A stretch of 64,000 bases of DNA, from positions 217,508 to 281,507 of the forward strand of contig NZ_JAIBHJ010000001.1 of assembly GCF_021278025.1 (NCBI RefSeq). Reading direction: 5' to 3'. This document shows, one piece after another, positions 9,426-19,705 of this stretch. A model generated the notes under the pieces. The model was not told the DNA's origin, searched no databases, and saw nothing but the letters and a program-made list of their open reading frames with translations. The stretch is from Motilimonas sp. E26 (GTDB taxonomy: Bacteria > Pseudomonadota > Gammaproteobacteria > Enterobacterales > CBDFNC01). Position 1 is the first letter of the stretch; each line of letters begins with the position of its first letter. The position numbers and the translations under genes were made by a program.

Positions 9426-10325
9426 ATGTTAGATAAAAATAGACTACGTATCGCGATACAAAAATCAGGTCGTTTAAGCAAAGACTCACAGCAGATGCTT
9501 AAAGCTTGTGGCTTAAAAATAAACATGCGCGAGCAACGCCTCATTGCACATTGTGAAAACATGCCTGTTGATCTACTGCGCGTGCGCGATGACGATATTC
9601 CAGGTCTAGTCATGGATGGCGTGGTTGATTTAGGTATTATCGGTGAAAACGTATTAGAAGAAGAAAGCTTACTGCGCGCTCAAACCGAAGATCCTGCACA
9701 ATTTGAATTATTAAAGCGCCTTGATTTTGGTGGTTGTCGCTTGTCACTGGCCGTGCCAGAAGACTTTGATTACCAAGGCCCTGAATCATTACGTGACTTA
9801 CGCATTGCCACTTCTTACCCTGGCATCTTAAAAGCATTTATGGATAAAGCTGGCGTACCTTTTAGCTCTTGTATGCTAAACGGCTCTGTAGAAGTAGCGC
9901 CGCGTGCTGGCTTAGCTGATGCGATTTGTGATTTAGTATCAACCGGTGCAACTCTAGAAGCGAACGGCTTAAAAGAAACCGAAGTTATCTACAAATCTAA
10001 GGCGGTATTGATCAAAGCAGCGGGTAAATTTGATGATGAAAAACAAGCCCTAATCAACAAAATTCTCACCCGTGTACAAGGTGTACAACAAGCACGTGAA
10101 AGTAAGTATATCATGCTGCATGCGCCTAAATCGCAGCTTGATAAAGTCATTGATTTAATGCCAGGCTCAGAACAGCCAACCGTATTGCCACTGGCGGGAA
10201 CAACCGATACTGTTGCCATTCATGTTGTAAGCACAGAAAACCTATTCTGGGAAACCATGGAAGAGCTAAAAGAGCTGGGCGCAAGCTCAATTCTTGTATT
10301 ACCTATTGAAAAAATGTTGGAGTAG
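9426..10325 (+). CDS. hisG: ATP phosphoribosyltransferase (long form)
   Basis: First step of histidine synthesis, ATP + PRPP to phosphoribosyl-ATP; feedback-inhibited by histidine. 299 aa, identical in length to E. coli HisG. This is the long form, with the catalytic periplasmic-binding-protein-like fold followed by a C-terminal ACT-like regulatory domain (after residue ~225), so no HisZ partner is needed. Landmarks: [10 protein letters not shown] near 73 and the PRPP-binding [19 protein letters not shown] around 158-176. RBS AGGAAAG upstream. First structural gene after the attenuator. Confidence 0.98.
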   Translation: MLDKNRLRIAIQKSGRLSKDSQQMLKACGLKINMREQRLIAHCENMPVDLLRVRDDDIPGLVMDGVVDLGIIGENVLEEESLLRAQTEDPAQFELLKRLDFGGCRLSLAVPEDFDYQGPESLRDLRIATSYPGILKAFMDKAGVPFSSCMLNGSVEVAPRAGLADAICDLVSTGATLEANGLKETEVIYKSKAVLIKAAGKFDDEKQALINKILTRVQGVQQARESKYIMLHAPKSQLDKVIDLMPGSEQPTVLPLAGTTDTVAIHVVSTENLFWETMEELKELGASSILVLPIEKMLE

Positions 10326-10327
10326 TC

Positions 10328-11635
10328 ATGCTTACGGTCAACTGGCAAACGTTAAGTGATAAACAGCAAACTCAGCTGTTATCACGCCCAGCTATAAATT
10401 CATCGGCCGATATCACGGCGATTGTCACTGACATTATCGCCAATATTCGCAGCCGTGGTGATGAAGCTTTGTTTGAATACACTAAAAAATTTGACAAAGT
10501 AGATTCGAATCAGATTCGTGTTTCTGCGGTGCAAATTGATGCCGCAGAGCAGCGTTTAGGCAGTGATATAAAACAAGCCATTGATGTGGCTTATCAGCAA
10601 ATTCGTCGCTTTCACCAAGCACAAGTGCAAGACGTTATTCGCGTTGAGACAATGCCGGGTGTGGTGTGCGAAATGCACACCCAAGCGATTGAAGCAGTTG
10701 GCCTGTATATTCCAGGTGGCAGCGCGCCATTACCGTCAACGGTGTTAATGGTCGGTGCCCCAGCACAATTGGCAGGTTGTAATCGTTTAGTATTATGTTC
10801 ACCACCACCACTGGCTGACGAAATTTTGTATGCCGCTAAAATTTGTGGTGTTGATGAAATATACACCGTTGGCGGGGCACAAGCTGTTGCTGCGATGGCT
10901 TATGGCACGCAAAGCATTGCTAAGGTAAACAAAATATTTGGCCCTGGTAATGCCTTTGTCACGGAAGCAAAACGTCAGGTCAGCATGGATTTCGCTGGCG
11001 CCGCCATTGATATGCCAGCTGGCCCATCGGAGGTATTAGTGATTGCTGATGACAGCGCTGACGCACAATTTATTGCATCCGATCTGTTATCACAAGCCGA
11101 GCACGGACACGACTCACAATCGGTTCTTGTGACCACCTGTCCAATTGTCGCAGAAAAAACAGCGCAGGCGGTATTAGAGCAATTAGAACTACTCAGTCGC
11201 AAAGATATCGCAGCACAAGCTCTTGGCCATAGCATGATTATTATTGCTAAAGATCTTGAGCAAGCCATCGAAATCTCAAACACTTATGCGCCGGAACACT
11301 TAATTGTGCAAACCCGTGATGCACGCAGCCTAGTTGGCCAATTAAAAAATGCTGGCTCTATCTTTTTAGGCCCTTGGACACCGGAGTCTGTAGGCGATTA
11401 TGCCAGTGGCACTAACCACGTACTGCCCACATACGGTTACACCAAAACCTATTCAAGTTTAGGCATGGCCGACTTTGTGAAGCGTTATACCGTGCAAGAG
11501 CTTAGCCAAGATGGCTTACGTAATCTAGCACCAACGGTTACCCGCTTGGCGGACGCCGAAGGCTTAACGGCGCACAAACGTGCGGTTACCATTCGCATGG
11601 ACCAACTCGCTAAATGCGATCAGGCTGGTGAATAA
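10328..11635 (+). CDS. hisD: Histidinol dehydrogenase
   Basis: Zinc enzyme performing the last two oxidations, L-histidinol to L-histidine with 2 NAD+. 435 aa versus 434 in E. coli. Family landmarks are present: [17 protein letters not shown] (~127), [14 protein letters not shown] (~208), [11 protein letters not shown] (~236), and the zinc and catalytic His residues in [10 protein letters not shown] (~260) and APEHL (~324). The stop overlaps the hisC start by one base (TAATG). Confidence 0.98.
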   Translation: MLTVNWQTLSDKQQTQLLSRPAINSSADITAIVTDIIANIRSRGDEALFEYTKKFDKVDSNQIRVSAVQIDAAEQRLGSDIKQAIDVAYQQIRRFHQAQVQDVIRVETMPGVVCEMHTQAIEAVGLYIPGGSAPLPSTVLMVGAPAQLAGCNRLVLCSPPPLADEILYAAKICGVDEIYTVGGAQAVAAMAYGTQSIAKVNKIFGPGNAFVTEAKRQVSMDFAGAAIDMPAGPSEVLVIADDSADAQFIASDLLSQAEHGHDSQSVLVTTCPIVAEKTAQAVLEQLELLSRKDIAAQALGHSMIIIAKDLEQAIEISNTYAPEHLIVQTRDARSLVGQLKNAGSIFLGPWTPESVGDYASGTNHVLPTYGYTKTYSSLGMADFVKRYTVQELSQDGLRNLAPTVTRLADAEGLTAHKRAVTIRMDQLAKCDQAGE

Positions 11636-12690
11636 TGAGTATTGAAAAATTAGCAAGACAAACAGTGCAAGAGCTGGTGCCCTATGAAAGCGCCCGTCGC
11701 ATTGGTGGTAAAGGTGAAGTTTGGATCAACGCTAACGAAGCACCTGATTGCAGTGAATATCAGTTGAACTGCGACCGGATGAATCGTTATCCGGAGTTTC
11801 AGCCACCAGAAGTGATCAACGCCTACGCCTCATACACAGGCTTAAATACTGACCAAGTATTAGCAACGCGTGGCGCAGATGAGAGTATTGAACTGCTTAT
11901 TCGCACCTTTTGTGAGCCAGGTAAAGACAGCATTTTAATCTGTCCTCCTACTTATGGCATGTACAGCGTAAGTGCGAATACTTGTGGTGTGGACATTAAA
12001 ACCGTGCCACTGCAAGCCAACTTTGATGTGGATTACCAAGCCGTCGCTGACAACCTAGATAGCGTTAAAGTGGTGTTTTTATGCGCCCCTAACAACCCAA
12101 CCGGTAACATGCTTGATACTAAGCAACTGAAGCAACTATTGGAAAGCGCTAAAGATCGTGCATTGATAGTGGTGGATGAAGCATACATTGAGTTTTGTAT
12201 CGACCAAAGTCAGGTTGAGTTAATTGAACACTACGAAAACCTAGTGGTTACTCGCACCCTGTCTAAAGCTTTTGCACTGGCTTCTATACGCTGTGGTTTT
12301 ACCTTAGCGCAGCCTAGCGTGATTGAAATGATGAAAAAAGTCATTCCGCCCTATCCGGTACCCGGTCCAGTGGCACAAATTGCCAGCCAAGCGTTATCAA
12401 CCGGCGGTCTGCACATTATGGAGCAGCGCGTCACTACCCTAAACGCTTTGCGTCGCGAAGCATTGGCGCAATTAGACAGTTTGGAATGTGTGACTGAATT
12501 GTTCCCTGCCACAGGTAACTTTATCTTGGCTCGTTTTGTCGATTCTAAGTTGGCGTTTGCAACCTTGGCCAAGGCTGGCATTATCGCCCGTGACTTTGCC
12601 AACAAGCCGCGTCTAGAAAACTGCATCCGTATTACCATAGGTAATAAAGCGGAAATGAGAGCTACCATCAAGGCACTCGCAGCATTATAA
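11635..12690 (+). CDS. hisC: Histidinol-phosphate aminotransferase
   Basis: PLP enzyme converting imidazole-acetol phosphate and glutamate to histidinol phosphate. 351 aa (E. coli 356). The PLP lysine is in RTLSKAFALA near residue 208. APNNPTGN (~151) and DEAYIEF (~180) are the other aminotransferase class I/II landmarks. Coupled to hisD by a one-base overlap. A terminator-like hairpin follows before hisB. Confidence 0.97.
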   Translation: MSIEKLARQTVQELVPYESARRIGGKGEVWINANEAPDCSEYQLNCDRMNRYPEFQPPEVINAYASYTGLNTDQVLATRGADESIELLIRTFCEPGKDSILICPPTYGMYSVSANTCGVDIKTVPLQANFDVDYQAVADNLDSVKVVFLCAPNNPTGNMLDTKQLKQLLESAKDRALIVVDEAYIEFCIDQSQVELIEHYENLVVTRTLSKAFALASIRCGFTLAQPSVIEMMKKVIPPYPVPGPVAQIASQALSTGGLHIMEQRVTTLNALRREALAQLDSLECVTELFPATGNFILARFVDSKLAFATLAKAGIIARDFANKPRLENCIRITIGNKAEMRATIKALAAL

Positions 12691-12698
12691 AAATTATT

Positions 12699-12737
12699 GG
12701 CCGCCTCTGTGCGGCCTTTTTGCTCTGCCATGCAGAG
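12699..12737 (+). terminator. Intra-operon terminator and RBS-adjacent hairpin between hisC and hisB
   Basis: GGCCGC (12699-12704) pairs with GCGGCC (12711-12716), followed by five Ts (12717-12721): a short intrinsic terminator. Immediately after, CTCTGC (12723-12728) pairs with GCAGAG (12732-12737), ending at the hisB RBS (GGGAG 12737-12741). A third pairing, CCTCTG (12704-12709) with CAGAGG (12733-12738), excludes both. This could lower hisB-and-later expression or stabilise the upstream mRNA. Function is inferred. Confidence 0.65.
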
Positions 12738-12750
12738 GGAGAAGTAGTAA

Positions 12751-13824
12751 ATGAGCAAACAAAAATTCCTGTTTATTGATCGTGACGGCACGCTAATTGA
12801 CGAACCAATCACCGATAAACAGGTTGATACCTTAGAAAAATTAAAGTTAGAGCCAATGGTGATCCCTAACTTATTAAAGCTACAGGATGCAGGCTATGTG
12901 CTGGTTATCGTTAGTAATCAAGACGGCTTAGGTACTGACAGCTACCCACAACAAGACTTTGATATTCCACAAAATGCCATGATGGAAATGTTTGCCAGCC
13001 AAGGTGTGAAATTTGAGTCGGTTTTACTTTGCCCACATTTCCCTCATGAAAACTGCAGCTGTCGTAAACCACACTTAGGCATGGTGAAAGAATACCTAGC
13101 TTCAGGCCGCATTGATTTCTCTGACTCTTACGTCATCGGCGATCGTATTACCGATGTACAACTAGCAGAAAACATGGGCCTTGAAGGCATTCTATACAAC
13201 AAAGAGACCCTTGGCTGGAATGACATAGCTGCAAAGTTACTGAACAAAGGCAACCGTGTTGGCAGTGTAACCCGAGTAACCAAAGAAACGTCGATAGAAG
13301 TTGCGGTTGACTTAGACCAAAGCGGCGGTAATGAAATCAGCACAGGCATCGACTTTTTTGATCACATGCTTGATCAAATCGCGACTCATGGTGGCATCCA
13401 GCTAAAAATGAAGGTAAAAGGCGATTTACACATTGACGATCACCACAGCGTAGAAGACACCGCCCTCGCCCTTGGCCAAGCACTACGTGATGCCATTGGT
13501 GATAAACGTGGTATTGGCCGTTTTGGTTTCGTTCTGCCAATGGACGAAAGTGAAGCCAGCTGTTCAATGGACTTATCGGGTCGCCCATACCTTACCTTTA
13601 AAGCACAGTTTCCGCGCGACATGGTTGGCGCGATGGCCACTGAGATGGTTGAACATTTCTTCTATTCACTGAGCCAAACCTTAGGTGCAACGTTGAACCT
13701 TAAAGTAGAAGGTGAGAATACCCACCACATGGTTGAAGGCCTATTTAAAGCGTTCGGTCGTACTCTGCGCCAATGTGTGAAAAAAGAAGGTAATGAATTA
13801 CCGTCGAGTAAAGGGGTACTTTAA
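12751..13824 (+). CDS. hisB: Bifunctional histidinol-phosphatase / imidazoleglycerol-phosphate dehydratase
   Basis: Fusion of a HAD phosphatase and IGP dehydratase, catalysing steps 7 and 9 of the pathway, as in enterics. 357 aa (E. coli 355). The N-terminal HAD motif DRDGT is at residues 10-14, with a zinc-binding Cys/His loop ([15 protein letters not shown], ~93-107). The C-terminal dehydratase carries the metal-binding motifs [14 protein letters not shown] and [13 protein letters not shown] preceded by GGGAG. Stop overlaps hisH start (TAATG). Confidence 0.98.
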   Translation: MSKQKFLFIDRDGTLIDEPITDKQVDTLEKLKLEPMVIPNLLKLQDAGYVLVIVSNQDGLGTDSYPQQDFDIPQNAMMEMFASQGVKFESVLLCPHFPHENCSCRKPHLGMVKEYLASGRIDFSDSYVIGDRITDVQLAENMGLEGILYNKETLGWNDIAAKLLNKGNRVGSVTRVTKETSIEVAVDLDQSGGNEISTGIDFFDHMLDQIATHGGIQLKMKVKGDLHIDDHHSVEDTALALGQALRDAIGDKRGIGRFGFVLPMDESEASCSMDLSGRPYLTFKAQFPRDMVGAMATEMVEHFFYSLSQTLGATLNLKVEGENTHHMVEGLFKAFGRTLRQCVKKEGNELPSSKGVL

Positions 13825-14420
13825 TGTCGGATCTTAACGTCGTTATTATTGACACTGGCTGCGCCAACTTATCCTCGGTGCGCTTTGCTATTGAGCGCTT
13901 AGGTTACCAAGTCACCGTGTCAAAAGACCCAGCTGTATTACAACGCGCTGACAAGCTGTTTTTACCCGGCGTTGGCACTGCTAAAGAAGCCATGAACAAC
14001 TTTGTTGAGCGCGACCTTGTTGAGCAAGTGCGCGGCCTCAAGCAACCTGTATTAGGTATTTGCTTAGGCATGCAGCTAATGGCTGAATATTCCCAAGAGG
14101 GCGATTTAGCCACCTTAGGCTTGGTCCCTGGCAATGTTGATAAGATGCAAGTAGGGAACTTACGTTTGCCACACATGGGCTGGAACCAAATAACCCCAGT
14201 TGATGGCCATCCGCTGTTTAAAGACATTCCTGCGGGCAGCTATTTTTACTTTGTTCATTCTTACGCACTTGCGGTGAACGCTTACACCATTGCCAGTTGT
14301 GAATATGGTAATCCATTTACCGCAGCAGTAGGTAAAGACAATTTTTACGGGGTGCAATTTCATCCTGAGCGCAGCGGTAAAGCTGGTGCACAACTGATTA
14401 AAAACTTTTTGGAGCTATAA
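13824..14420 (+). CDS. hisH: Imidazole glycerol phosphate synthase, glutaminase subunit
   Basis: Class I glutamine amidotransferase subunit that feeds ammonia to HisF. 198 aa (E. coli 196). Nucleophile Cys80 in GICLGMQ, with catalytic His/Glu in QFHPERS near 178-183 (the usual HPE triad). Its partner hisF is not next in line after hisA as usual but lies 3.3 kb downstream, past an insertion. Confidence 0.98.
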   Translation: MSDLNVVIIDTGCANLSSVRFAIERLGYQVTVSKDPAVLQRADKLFLPGVGTAKEAMNNFVERDLVEQVRGLKQPVLGICLGMQLMAEYSQEGDLATLGLVPGNVDKMQVGNLRLPHMGWNQITPVDGHPLFKDIPAGSYFYFVHSYALAVNAYTIASCEYGNPFTAAVGKDNFYGVQFHPERSGKAGAQLIKNFLEL

Positions 14421-15170
<750 letters not shown>

Positions 15171-15186
15171 CCCATAGCTAATTTAT

Positions 15187-15222
15187 TTGATAACAATCGT
15201 TTATCTAAACGATTGTTATCAA
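15187..15222. repeat. 17-base perfect inverted repeat after hisA
   Basis: Arms 15187-15203 and 15206-15222 are perfectly complementary, with a two-base centre. It starts 16 bases after the hisA stop, exactly where the his operon is interrupted. The following bases (TTTCACG) give no strong T-run, so it may be a weak terminator, an mRNA-stabilising hairpin or a target-site remnant. Confidence 0.75.
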
Positions 15223-15484
15223 TTTCACGAATATTATCCCCTTCCTTTAAACAGCCTTCCTGCTTACCTACTCTGCTTATAATTGTTGCTAGGATCTCGG
15301 TAACGGCTCAACAAGTGAGCTCCACCTACAACCACTTAATGCTGTTGACATTTTTGTAGACGATGACGGTGAGCCGTGATAGTTTTTGATGACAACGTTA
15401 TTCAACGAATTTCTCTCGACATTAACAACTCAGTCCACGTATTCAAAGTATGGCAATAAATAAACTGGCCCTAAGGATTCAGTA
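15223..15484. other. Intergenic stretch between hisA and the CPBP gene
   Basis: No gene is seen. It contains an imperfect inverted repeat: GGCTCA and CTACAA near 15306-15340 face TTGTAG and TGAGCC near 15354-15375. A similar class of element (TGTAG plus GCTCAG blocks) lies after tpiA at 47673-47742. The promoter of the downstream cassette is expected here, but no convincing -35/-10 pair stands out. Confidence 0.4.
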
Positions 15485-16264
15485 ATGATGCACAATACTA
15501 ATGACCAGCCCTTAAACCCATTGAAGGCTCAGCCTAAACGCGCGGATGATTTTCCATACTATGCAGGTAATCCTGTGGCATTTAATGGCTTCCAGTGGCT
15601 GCTAATCATCCTTAGTCTCGCTCTTGCCTCTTATTGTCTTATGATGCCTTGGCAATGGGCTCAAAATGGCATTGGCGTCTTTGTTTCCGCGTTTTTATTT
15701 GCCGGTATCCCTCTATTCGCCTTGGTGATGCTCAATGGACAACCTTGGCGTGCACTTTTTCGCCCCCTGAGATGGCGTGATGGTGCATGGATGATTGGCA
15801 CGGCTATTGTCAATCTAATCGTTACCATTCTTATCGGCATGCTTTTAAGCCACCTTACTTCCGTCAGTAGCAACCCCGCGATGGAGCAGATACAAAATCA
15901 ATCAACGCAACAACTCGAAGTGTTTTTTCTGCGTACCATTATTCAACTTTTTGGTGAAGAGTTAATATCTATTGTGCCGTTTCTGGGCTTGATGACGTTA
16001 TTTAGCTACTGGGGGCTTAAGCGTTCACAATCTTTGGCATTAGCAATATTAGGCACGGCCGTATGGTTTGCTGTGTTACACCTCCCAACCTATGAATGGC
16101 GCATATTTCAATGCCTATTGGTGATTGGCAGTGCTCGGATCATTTTGTTGATCCCCTACTTAGTCACTAAGAACATTTTAGTTTGTGCAGGCGCCCATAT
16201 TATTAATGATTGGCTACTGTTTACGATTTTTCTCATTGGTACAAAATACGCCGCTGTAGGCTAG
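15485..16264 (+). CDS. CPBP-family intramembrane glutamic endopeptidase-like protein
   Basis: 259 aa with about six to eight hydrophobic segments (first near residues 36-56). Three CPBP/Abi motifs are recognisable: FGEELISIVPF (~156) for EExxxR, FAVLHLP (~197) for FxxxH, and AHIIND (~237) for HxxxD/N. The Arg usually found after the Glu pair is missing (EELIS), so proteolytic activity is uncertain. CPBP proteins process prenylated peptides or act in bacteriocin self-immunity. It lies inside the his operon between hisA and hisF, and a small ORF follows after 13 bases. Confidence 0.8.
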   Translation: MMHNTNDQPLNPLKAQPKRADDFPYYAGNPVAFNGFQWLLIILSLALASYCLMMPWQWAQNGIGVFVSAFLFAGIPLFALVMLNGQPWRALFRPLRWRDGAWMIGTAIVNLIVTILIGMLLSHLTSVSSNPAMEQIQNQSTQQLEVFFLRTIIQLFGEELISIVPFLGLMTLFSYWGLKRSQSLALAILGTAVWFAVLHLPTYEWRIFQCLLVIGSARIILLIPYLVTKNILVCAGAHIINDWLLFTIFLIGTKYAAVG

Positions 16265-16277
16265 CAAGGAGAACACC

Positions 16278-16439
16278 GTGAAGCCAAGTTTTAGGAAAAT
16301 GGTTAGTCATTTGTTTCGATACCTCACTCCTATTCGTAAATTTAAATACAAGTTTGATAAAGCCGCGAAAAGTGAATGTTTTTCGTCGTCATTTATTCAC
16401 AGGGATTTCTCCCCTCAACACAATGGAAGCCGCTTATGA
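16278..16439 (+). CDS. Small basic ORF coupled to the lysozyme-inhibitor gene
   Basis: 53-codon ORF starting with GTG at 16278, preceded by a full AAGGAG (16266-16271) at six-base spacing. Its TGA (16437-16439) overlaps the ATG of the next gene at 16436 (ATGA). The product begins MKPSFRKMVSHLFRYLTPIR and is rich in Lys, Arg and aromatic residues, without a clear membrane segment. Not recognised. The perfect RBS and coupling argue for translation. It may be a functional small protein or only a device to deliver ribosomes to the downstream start. Confidence 0.55.
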   Translation: MKPSFRKMVSHLFRYLTPIRKFKYKFDKAAKSECFSSSFIHRDFSPQHNGSRL

Positions 16440-17212
16440 ACCGCGAAACCAGCTATATCATCCCGTTACTTTTTAGCGCTCTTTGCCTAGGACCACTTGG
16501 CAGCGTACACGCTAGCCCTAACCAAGCTACTGTCGAAAAATCGCAAACAAAAATGCACCCCAGCTGGGACAGTGACCACGACGGCATTAATGACTGCGAG
16601 AATGACGGTAGTTGTGATCACACCATTGACTATTCTCAACCAAGAGACAATGCCAACAGTGCACATTCTTCAATAGCAGTACAACCAACCTTCGATTGCC
16701 AGCAAGAAAAGCTCAGTAGTGCCGAAAAACTAATATGCAGTGACAGCACACTTGCCCAATATGACCAAGCAATGGCGACAACGTTTAAGGCTGCACTAGC
16801 CAAAATAGATACCACGGCCGATAGGAAACGTTTTCAAGCAACACAGCGCGGGTGGATAAAAGGCCGTAACGAGTGCTGGAAAGAACCCGACCTTAAACAA
16901 TGCATTGAGTACAACTATAAGCACCGCCAAGCCGAGATTGAAGCCCAATATAACCTAGTAGGCAGTAGCGTTCCTGTTCATTACACCTGTGAAGAGGGTT
17001 CGTCCAACGATTTTGTGGTGACTTATTTTGCAACCACACCGCCCACCGCTAAGGTAGAGCACGGTGAGACCACTCAGTTGCTATTTCGCCGAGAAACGCC
17101 CACAGGCCTTGTTTATGATGCTGGTGATTACAAACTGAAGGAACACAACGGCAACGCCAATATTCAGTGGGGCTACAATACCGAAAGTTTAAATTGTGCG
17201 GTTAAGCAGTAA
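16436..17212 (+). CDS. Secreted LprI-like / MliC-like fusion, putative lysozyme inhibitor
   Basis: 258 aa. ATG 16436 with GGAAG at 16423-16427 gives a signal peptide (MNRETSYIIPLLFSALCLG..., cleavage around VHA-SP). Next is a calcium-loop-like segment DSDHDGINDCENDG (~44-57). Then an LprI-type domain (FDCQQEKLSSAEKLIC to ECW...CIEYNYKHR, ~90-168) with paired cysteines, and a C-terminal MliC-like domain (VHYTCEEG...LNCAVK, ~180-256) of the kind that inhibits c-type lysozyme. Both domain types are linked to lysozyme inhibition in other bacteria, so a periplasmic inhibitor is inferred. An upstream ATG at 16376 lacks an RBS. Confidence 0.75.
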   Translation: MNRETSYIIPLLFSALCLGPLGSVHASPNQATVEKSQTKMHPSWDSDHDGINDCENDGSCDHTIDYSQPRDNANSAHSSIAVQPTFDCQQEKLSSAEKLICSDSTLAQYDQAMATTFKAALAKIDTTADRKRFQATQRGWIKGRNECWKEPDLKQCIEYNYKHRQAEIEAQYNLVGSSVPVHYTCEEGSSNDFVVTYFATTPPTAKVEHGETTQLLFRRETPTGLVYDAGDYKLKEHNGNANIQWGYNTESLNCAVKQ

Positions 17213-17715
17213 AGTACATTAAACACCCAAAGCGGCATTGTCATCTCAATGAGAGCCCATATCTAAAGTCTCAGCTTTACAATCAAATTGCATCAAGGCT
17301 GCTCTCTTTTAGCAGGGCAGCCGCCGTTCACGGGTGTTCAGCGTTGAGTTAAAATTTCGACGTTGCTTGAATATCGACTCAATTCACAAGAATGAATTTG
17401 CCCTCTTTATTCGCGGCGCAGCCTACGCCTATGACATCAAGCGAGAGTGTCGTAATAGCGAGATAATCAGCTTTGAGTTTAATTGACTTCAATCCAACAG
17501 GGCATGAAGTCAATTTCAAGACCCTCGGCGTGTATCCCGTCAATGTATTTTGTTATATATTACCTCGATAAAATGGACGCATAAGTATTAAAAGATGAAT
17601 ATTTATGCAAAATATAAGTCCAAAAATTTACCTGTATGTGAATATGAAGGTGAAGGGAAGTGAAAGAATTGAATATAAAAGAAAAAAATCAAACACTTAG
17701 AAAAGAGGGCATGGA
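17213..17715. other. 503-base intergenic region before hisF
   Basis: No convincing gene. A hairpin-forming inverted repeat, AATTGACTTCA (17481-17491) with TGAAGTCAATT (17505-17515), 13-base loop, is present without a T-run. The last 130 bases are A/T-rich and may carry a promoter for hisF. RBS GAGG for hisF is near 17705. An open stretch around 17360-17480 in one frame has no start and looks like chance or a remnant. Confidence 0.4.
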
Positions 17716-18489
17716 ATGCTAGCAAAACGTATTATACCCTGCCTAGACGTTAAAGACGGCAAAGTAGTTAAAGGGGTTAAGTTTCGTAACCATGAAATTG
17801 TTGGCGACATTGTACCTTTAGCTAAGCGCTATGCTGAAGAAGGCGCAGATGAACTCGTGTTTTATGATATTACGGCCAGCTCTGACGCGCGCGTGGTAGA
17901 TAAATCTTGGGTAAGTCGCGTTGCTGAAGTGATCGATATTCCGTTTTGTGTCGCTGGCGGTATTAAAACCGAAGACGATGCTAAGCGCGTACTTGAGTTT
18001 GGTGCCGATAAAGTATCGATTAACTCCCCTGCTCTTGCCGACCCAAGCTTAATAAATCGTTTAGCTGAAAAATTTGGCGTGCAATGTATCGTTGTCGGCA
18101 TCGACTCTTACTATTGCGATGAAACCAAAACCTATCAAGTAAAGCAGTTCACCGGTGATGAGTCGCGCACCGTGACCACACGTTGGAACACCTTTGATTG
18201 GGTTAAAGAAGTGCAAAGCCGCGGCGCGGGTGAAATTGTATTAAACGTGATGAACCAAGACGGCGTGCGCTGTGGTTACGATTTAGAGCAATTATCTCGC
18301 GTACGTGAAATTTGTCAGGTGCCATTAATCGCCTCTGGCGGCGCAGGAGAAATGGTCCACTTTGCGGATGTATTCAACAAAGCTGATGTCGATGGCGCAC
18401 TCGCTGCCAGTGTATTCCATAAAGCCATCATTAATATCGGCGAACTTAAAGCCTACCTAATATCTCAAGGTGTTGACATAAGATTATGA
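17716..18489 (+). CDS. hisF: Imidazole glycerol phosphate synthase, cyclase subunit
   Basis: (beta-alpha)8 barrel that uses HisH-derived ammonia to form IGP and AICAR. 257 aa (E. coli 258). Catalytic Asp11 in [16 protein letters not shown] and Asp ~130 in VGIDSYY. Phosphate-binding loops AGGIK and ASGGAGE are present. Separated from hisA by 2.5 kb, unlike the usual hisAF adjacency, so it probably has its own promoter. hisI overlaps by four bases (ATGA). Confidence 0.98.
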   Translation: MLAKRIIPCLDVKDGKVVKGVKFRNHEIVGDIVPLAKRYAEEGADELVFYDITASSDARVVDKSWVSRVAEVIDIPFCVAGGIKTEDDAKRVLEFGADKVSINSPALADPSLINRLAEKFGVQCIVVGIDSYYCDETKTYQVKQFTGDESRTVTTRWNTFDWVKEVQSRGAGEIVLNVMNQDGVRCGYDLEQLSRVREICQVPLIASGGAGEMVHFADVFNKADVDGALAASVFHKAIINIGELKAYLISQGVDIRL

Positions 18490-19118
18490 TAAACGAAGAA
18501 AAATTAAATGCCCTAGATTGGGAAAAAGTAGATGGCTTAATGCCAGTAATAGTACAAGATGCGGTTTCAGCACAAGTGCTCATGCTAGGCTATGTCAACC
18601 AAGAAGCCCTAAGCGTCACTATCGAATCCGGTAATGTAACCTTCTTTAGCCGCACTAAATCGCGCCTTTGGTGTAAAGGTGAAACCTCTGGTCACTTTTT
18701 AAAAGTGGTGGAAATCACCCCTGATTGTGACAACGATACCCTATTGATCACAGCTAACCCGATTGGCCCAACTTGTCATTTAGGTAACGTGAGCTGTTTT
18801 GAAAATGAACAGCAGCCTGCCATGACCTTTATTGCCCACTTAGAGCAATTTTTGGCCGAGCGTAAAGCCGCTGATCCAAGCGAAAGCTACACAGCAGCGC
18901 TTTTTGCTAAAGGCACTAAACGCATCAGCCAAAAAGTCGGTGAAGAAGGCGTCGAAGTCGCCCTAGCTGCCATGGCCAAAGATCGCGAAGAGCTGATTTG
19001 TGAAAGCGCTGACTTGCTATACCACCTAACGGTATTACTGCAAAACGAAGGTGTAGCGTTAGAAGAAGTGGTTAACCAACTTAAATCACGCCACGGTAAA
19101 AAAGCTGTGCGTTTTTAA
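18486..19118 (+). CDS. hisI: Bifunctional phosphoribosyl-AMP cyclohydrolase / phosphoribosyl-ATP pyrophosphatase
   Basis: HisIE fusion for steps 2 and 3. 210 aa (E. coli 203). The N-terminal cyclohydrolase has the zinc residues in [17 protein letters not shown] and [12 protein letters not shown]. The C-terminal pyrophosphohydrolase begins around residue 120 with the MazG-like acidic motif [13 protein letters not shown] and ESADLLYHL. Coupled to hisF by ATGA. Last gene of the operon, followed by a terminator. Confidence 0.98.
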   Translation: MINEEKLNALDWEKVDGLMPVIVQDAVSAQVLMLGYVNQEALSVTIESGNVTFFSRTKSRLWCKGETSGHFLKVVEITPDCDNDTLLITANPIGPTCHLGNVSCFENEQQPAMTFIAHLEQFLAERKAADPSESYTAALFAKGTKRISQKVGEEGVEVALAAMAKDREELICESADLLYHLTVLLQNEGVALEEVVNQLKSRHGKKAVRF

Positions 19119-19145
19119 TAATTTGAAATAAAACCTGCTATTTTT

Positions 19146-19172
19146 AAAAAACCGCCGTCGGCGGTTTTTTTT
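19146..19172 (+). terminator. Intrinsic terminator of the his operon
   Basis: ACCGCCG (19151-19157) pairs with CGGCGGT (19159-19165), preceded by A5 and followed by T8. It lies about 30 bases after the hisI stop. Confidence 0.9.
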
Positions 19173-19249
19173 AAAACATATTTTAGCATTACCGTCCTTA
19201 TCTACCATTGAAAAGTAGGCCATCTGCCAAAGGTTGGTTTACGCTATTA

Positions 19250-19345
19250 CCTCTCGAGGTAAAGTCACTGCTACATCCTGCTCAATAAGTGGTTATTAAA
19301 CTATGGCTCAGGATGTGAGTTATCGAAAAAAGGGGGGATATCCTG
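19250..19345. repeat. Degenerate copy of the transposase upstream end
   Basis: This stretch matches, with mismatches, the block found before the intact transposase (22093-22209) and again at 23451-23530 and 23742-23821: CTCGAGGTAAAGTCA, then ACATCCTGCTC, ATAAGTGG, CTATGGCTCAGGATGTGAG, and a decayed GGTGG.TGTCC end (GGGGGGATATCCTG). No transposase frame remains beside it. It marks the left boundary of the accessory island. The rest of the 19173-19432 gap shows nothing else. Confidence 0.7.
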
Positions 19346-19432
19346 TTATATGTAAAACAATAAGTGATTTCATACTCCATTTTGATACAATAGAAACCAG
19401 TAAAATCCAACTAAGACAGTGAGATAGCTATA

Positions 19433-19702
19433 GTGGAAAGCGAGAAACAAGCCTTTAGCGGGCTAGACCCAAACGAGATGTTCGAGTCGATAGATTTAAA
19501 CAGCTTTGATGAAGCCTTCAGTGATTTCTCGAACTCCCTAAATTCTTTCTATCACCGCTATAGCTCAGATACCCCCCCCAGACAAATGCGCCACTTTGAT
19601 AGTTTCGATGCCGAGTCGCTAGATGAAAGCGACCGCCTTTTTGTCGAAAAAGCACTAGCTTCAGCCAACTTTAATGAACACTCATTAAGAGATGAGTGGT
19701 AG
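19433..19702 (+). CDS. Small acidic hypothetical protein
   Basis: 89 aa, not recognised. Rich in Asp, Glu, Ser and Phe (FESIDLNSFDEAFSDFSNSL), probably soluble. Start GTG at 19433 with only a weak GAGA upstream; ATG 19478 is an alternative. It lies between two repeat copies in the island, so it may be cargo or a chance frame. Confidence 0.4.
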   Translation: MESEKQAFSGLDPNEMFESIDLNSFDEAFSDFSNSLNSFYHRYSSDTPPRQMRHFDSFDAESLDESDRLFVEKALASANFNEHSLRDEW

Positions 19703-19705
19703 TAA

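Noticed and set aside
13337-13672. Frames in other phases and on the minus strand in hisB
   Set aside because: Shadows of a strongly conserved coding sequence.
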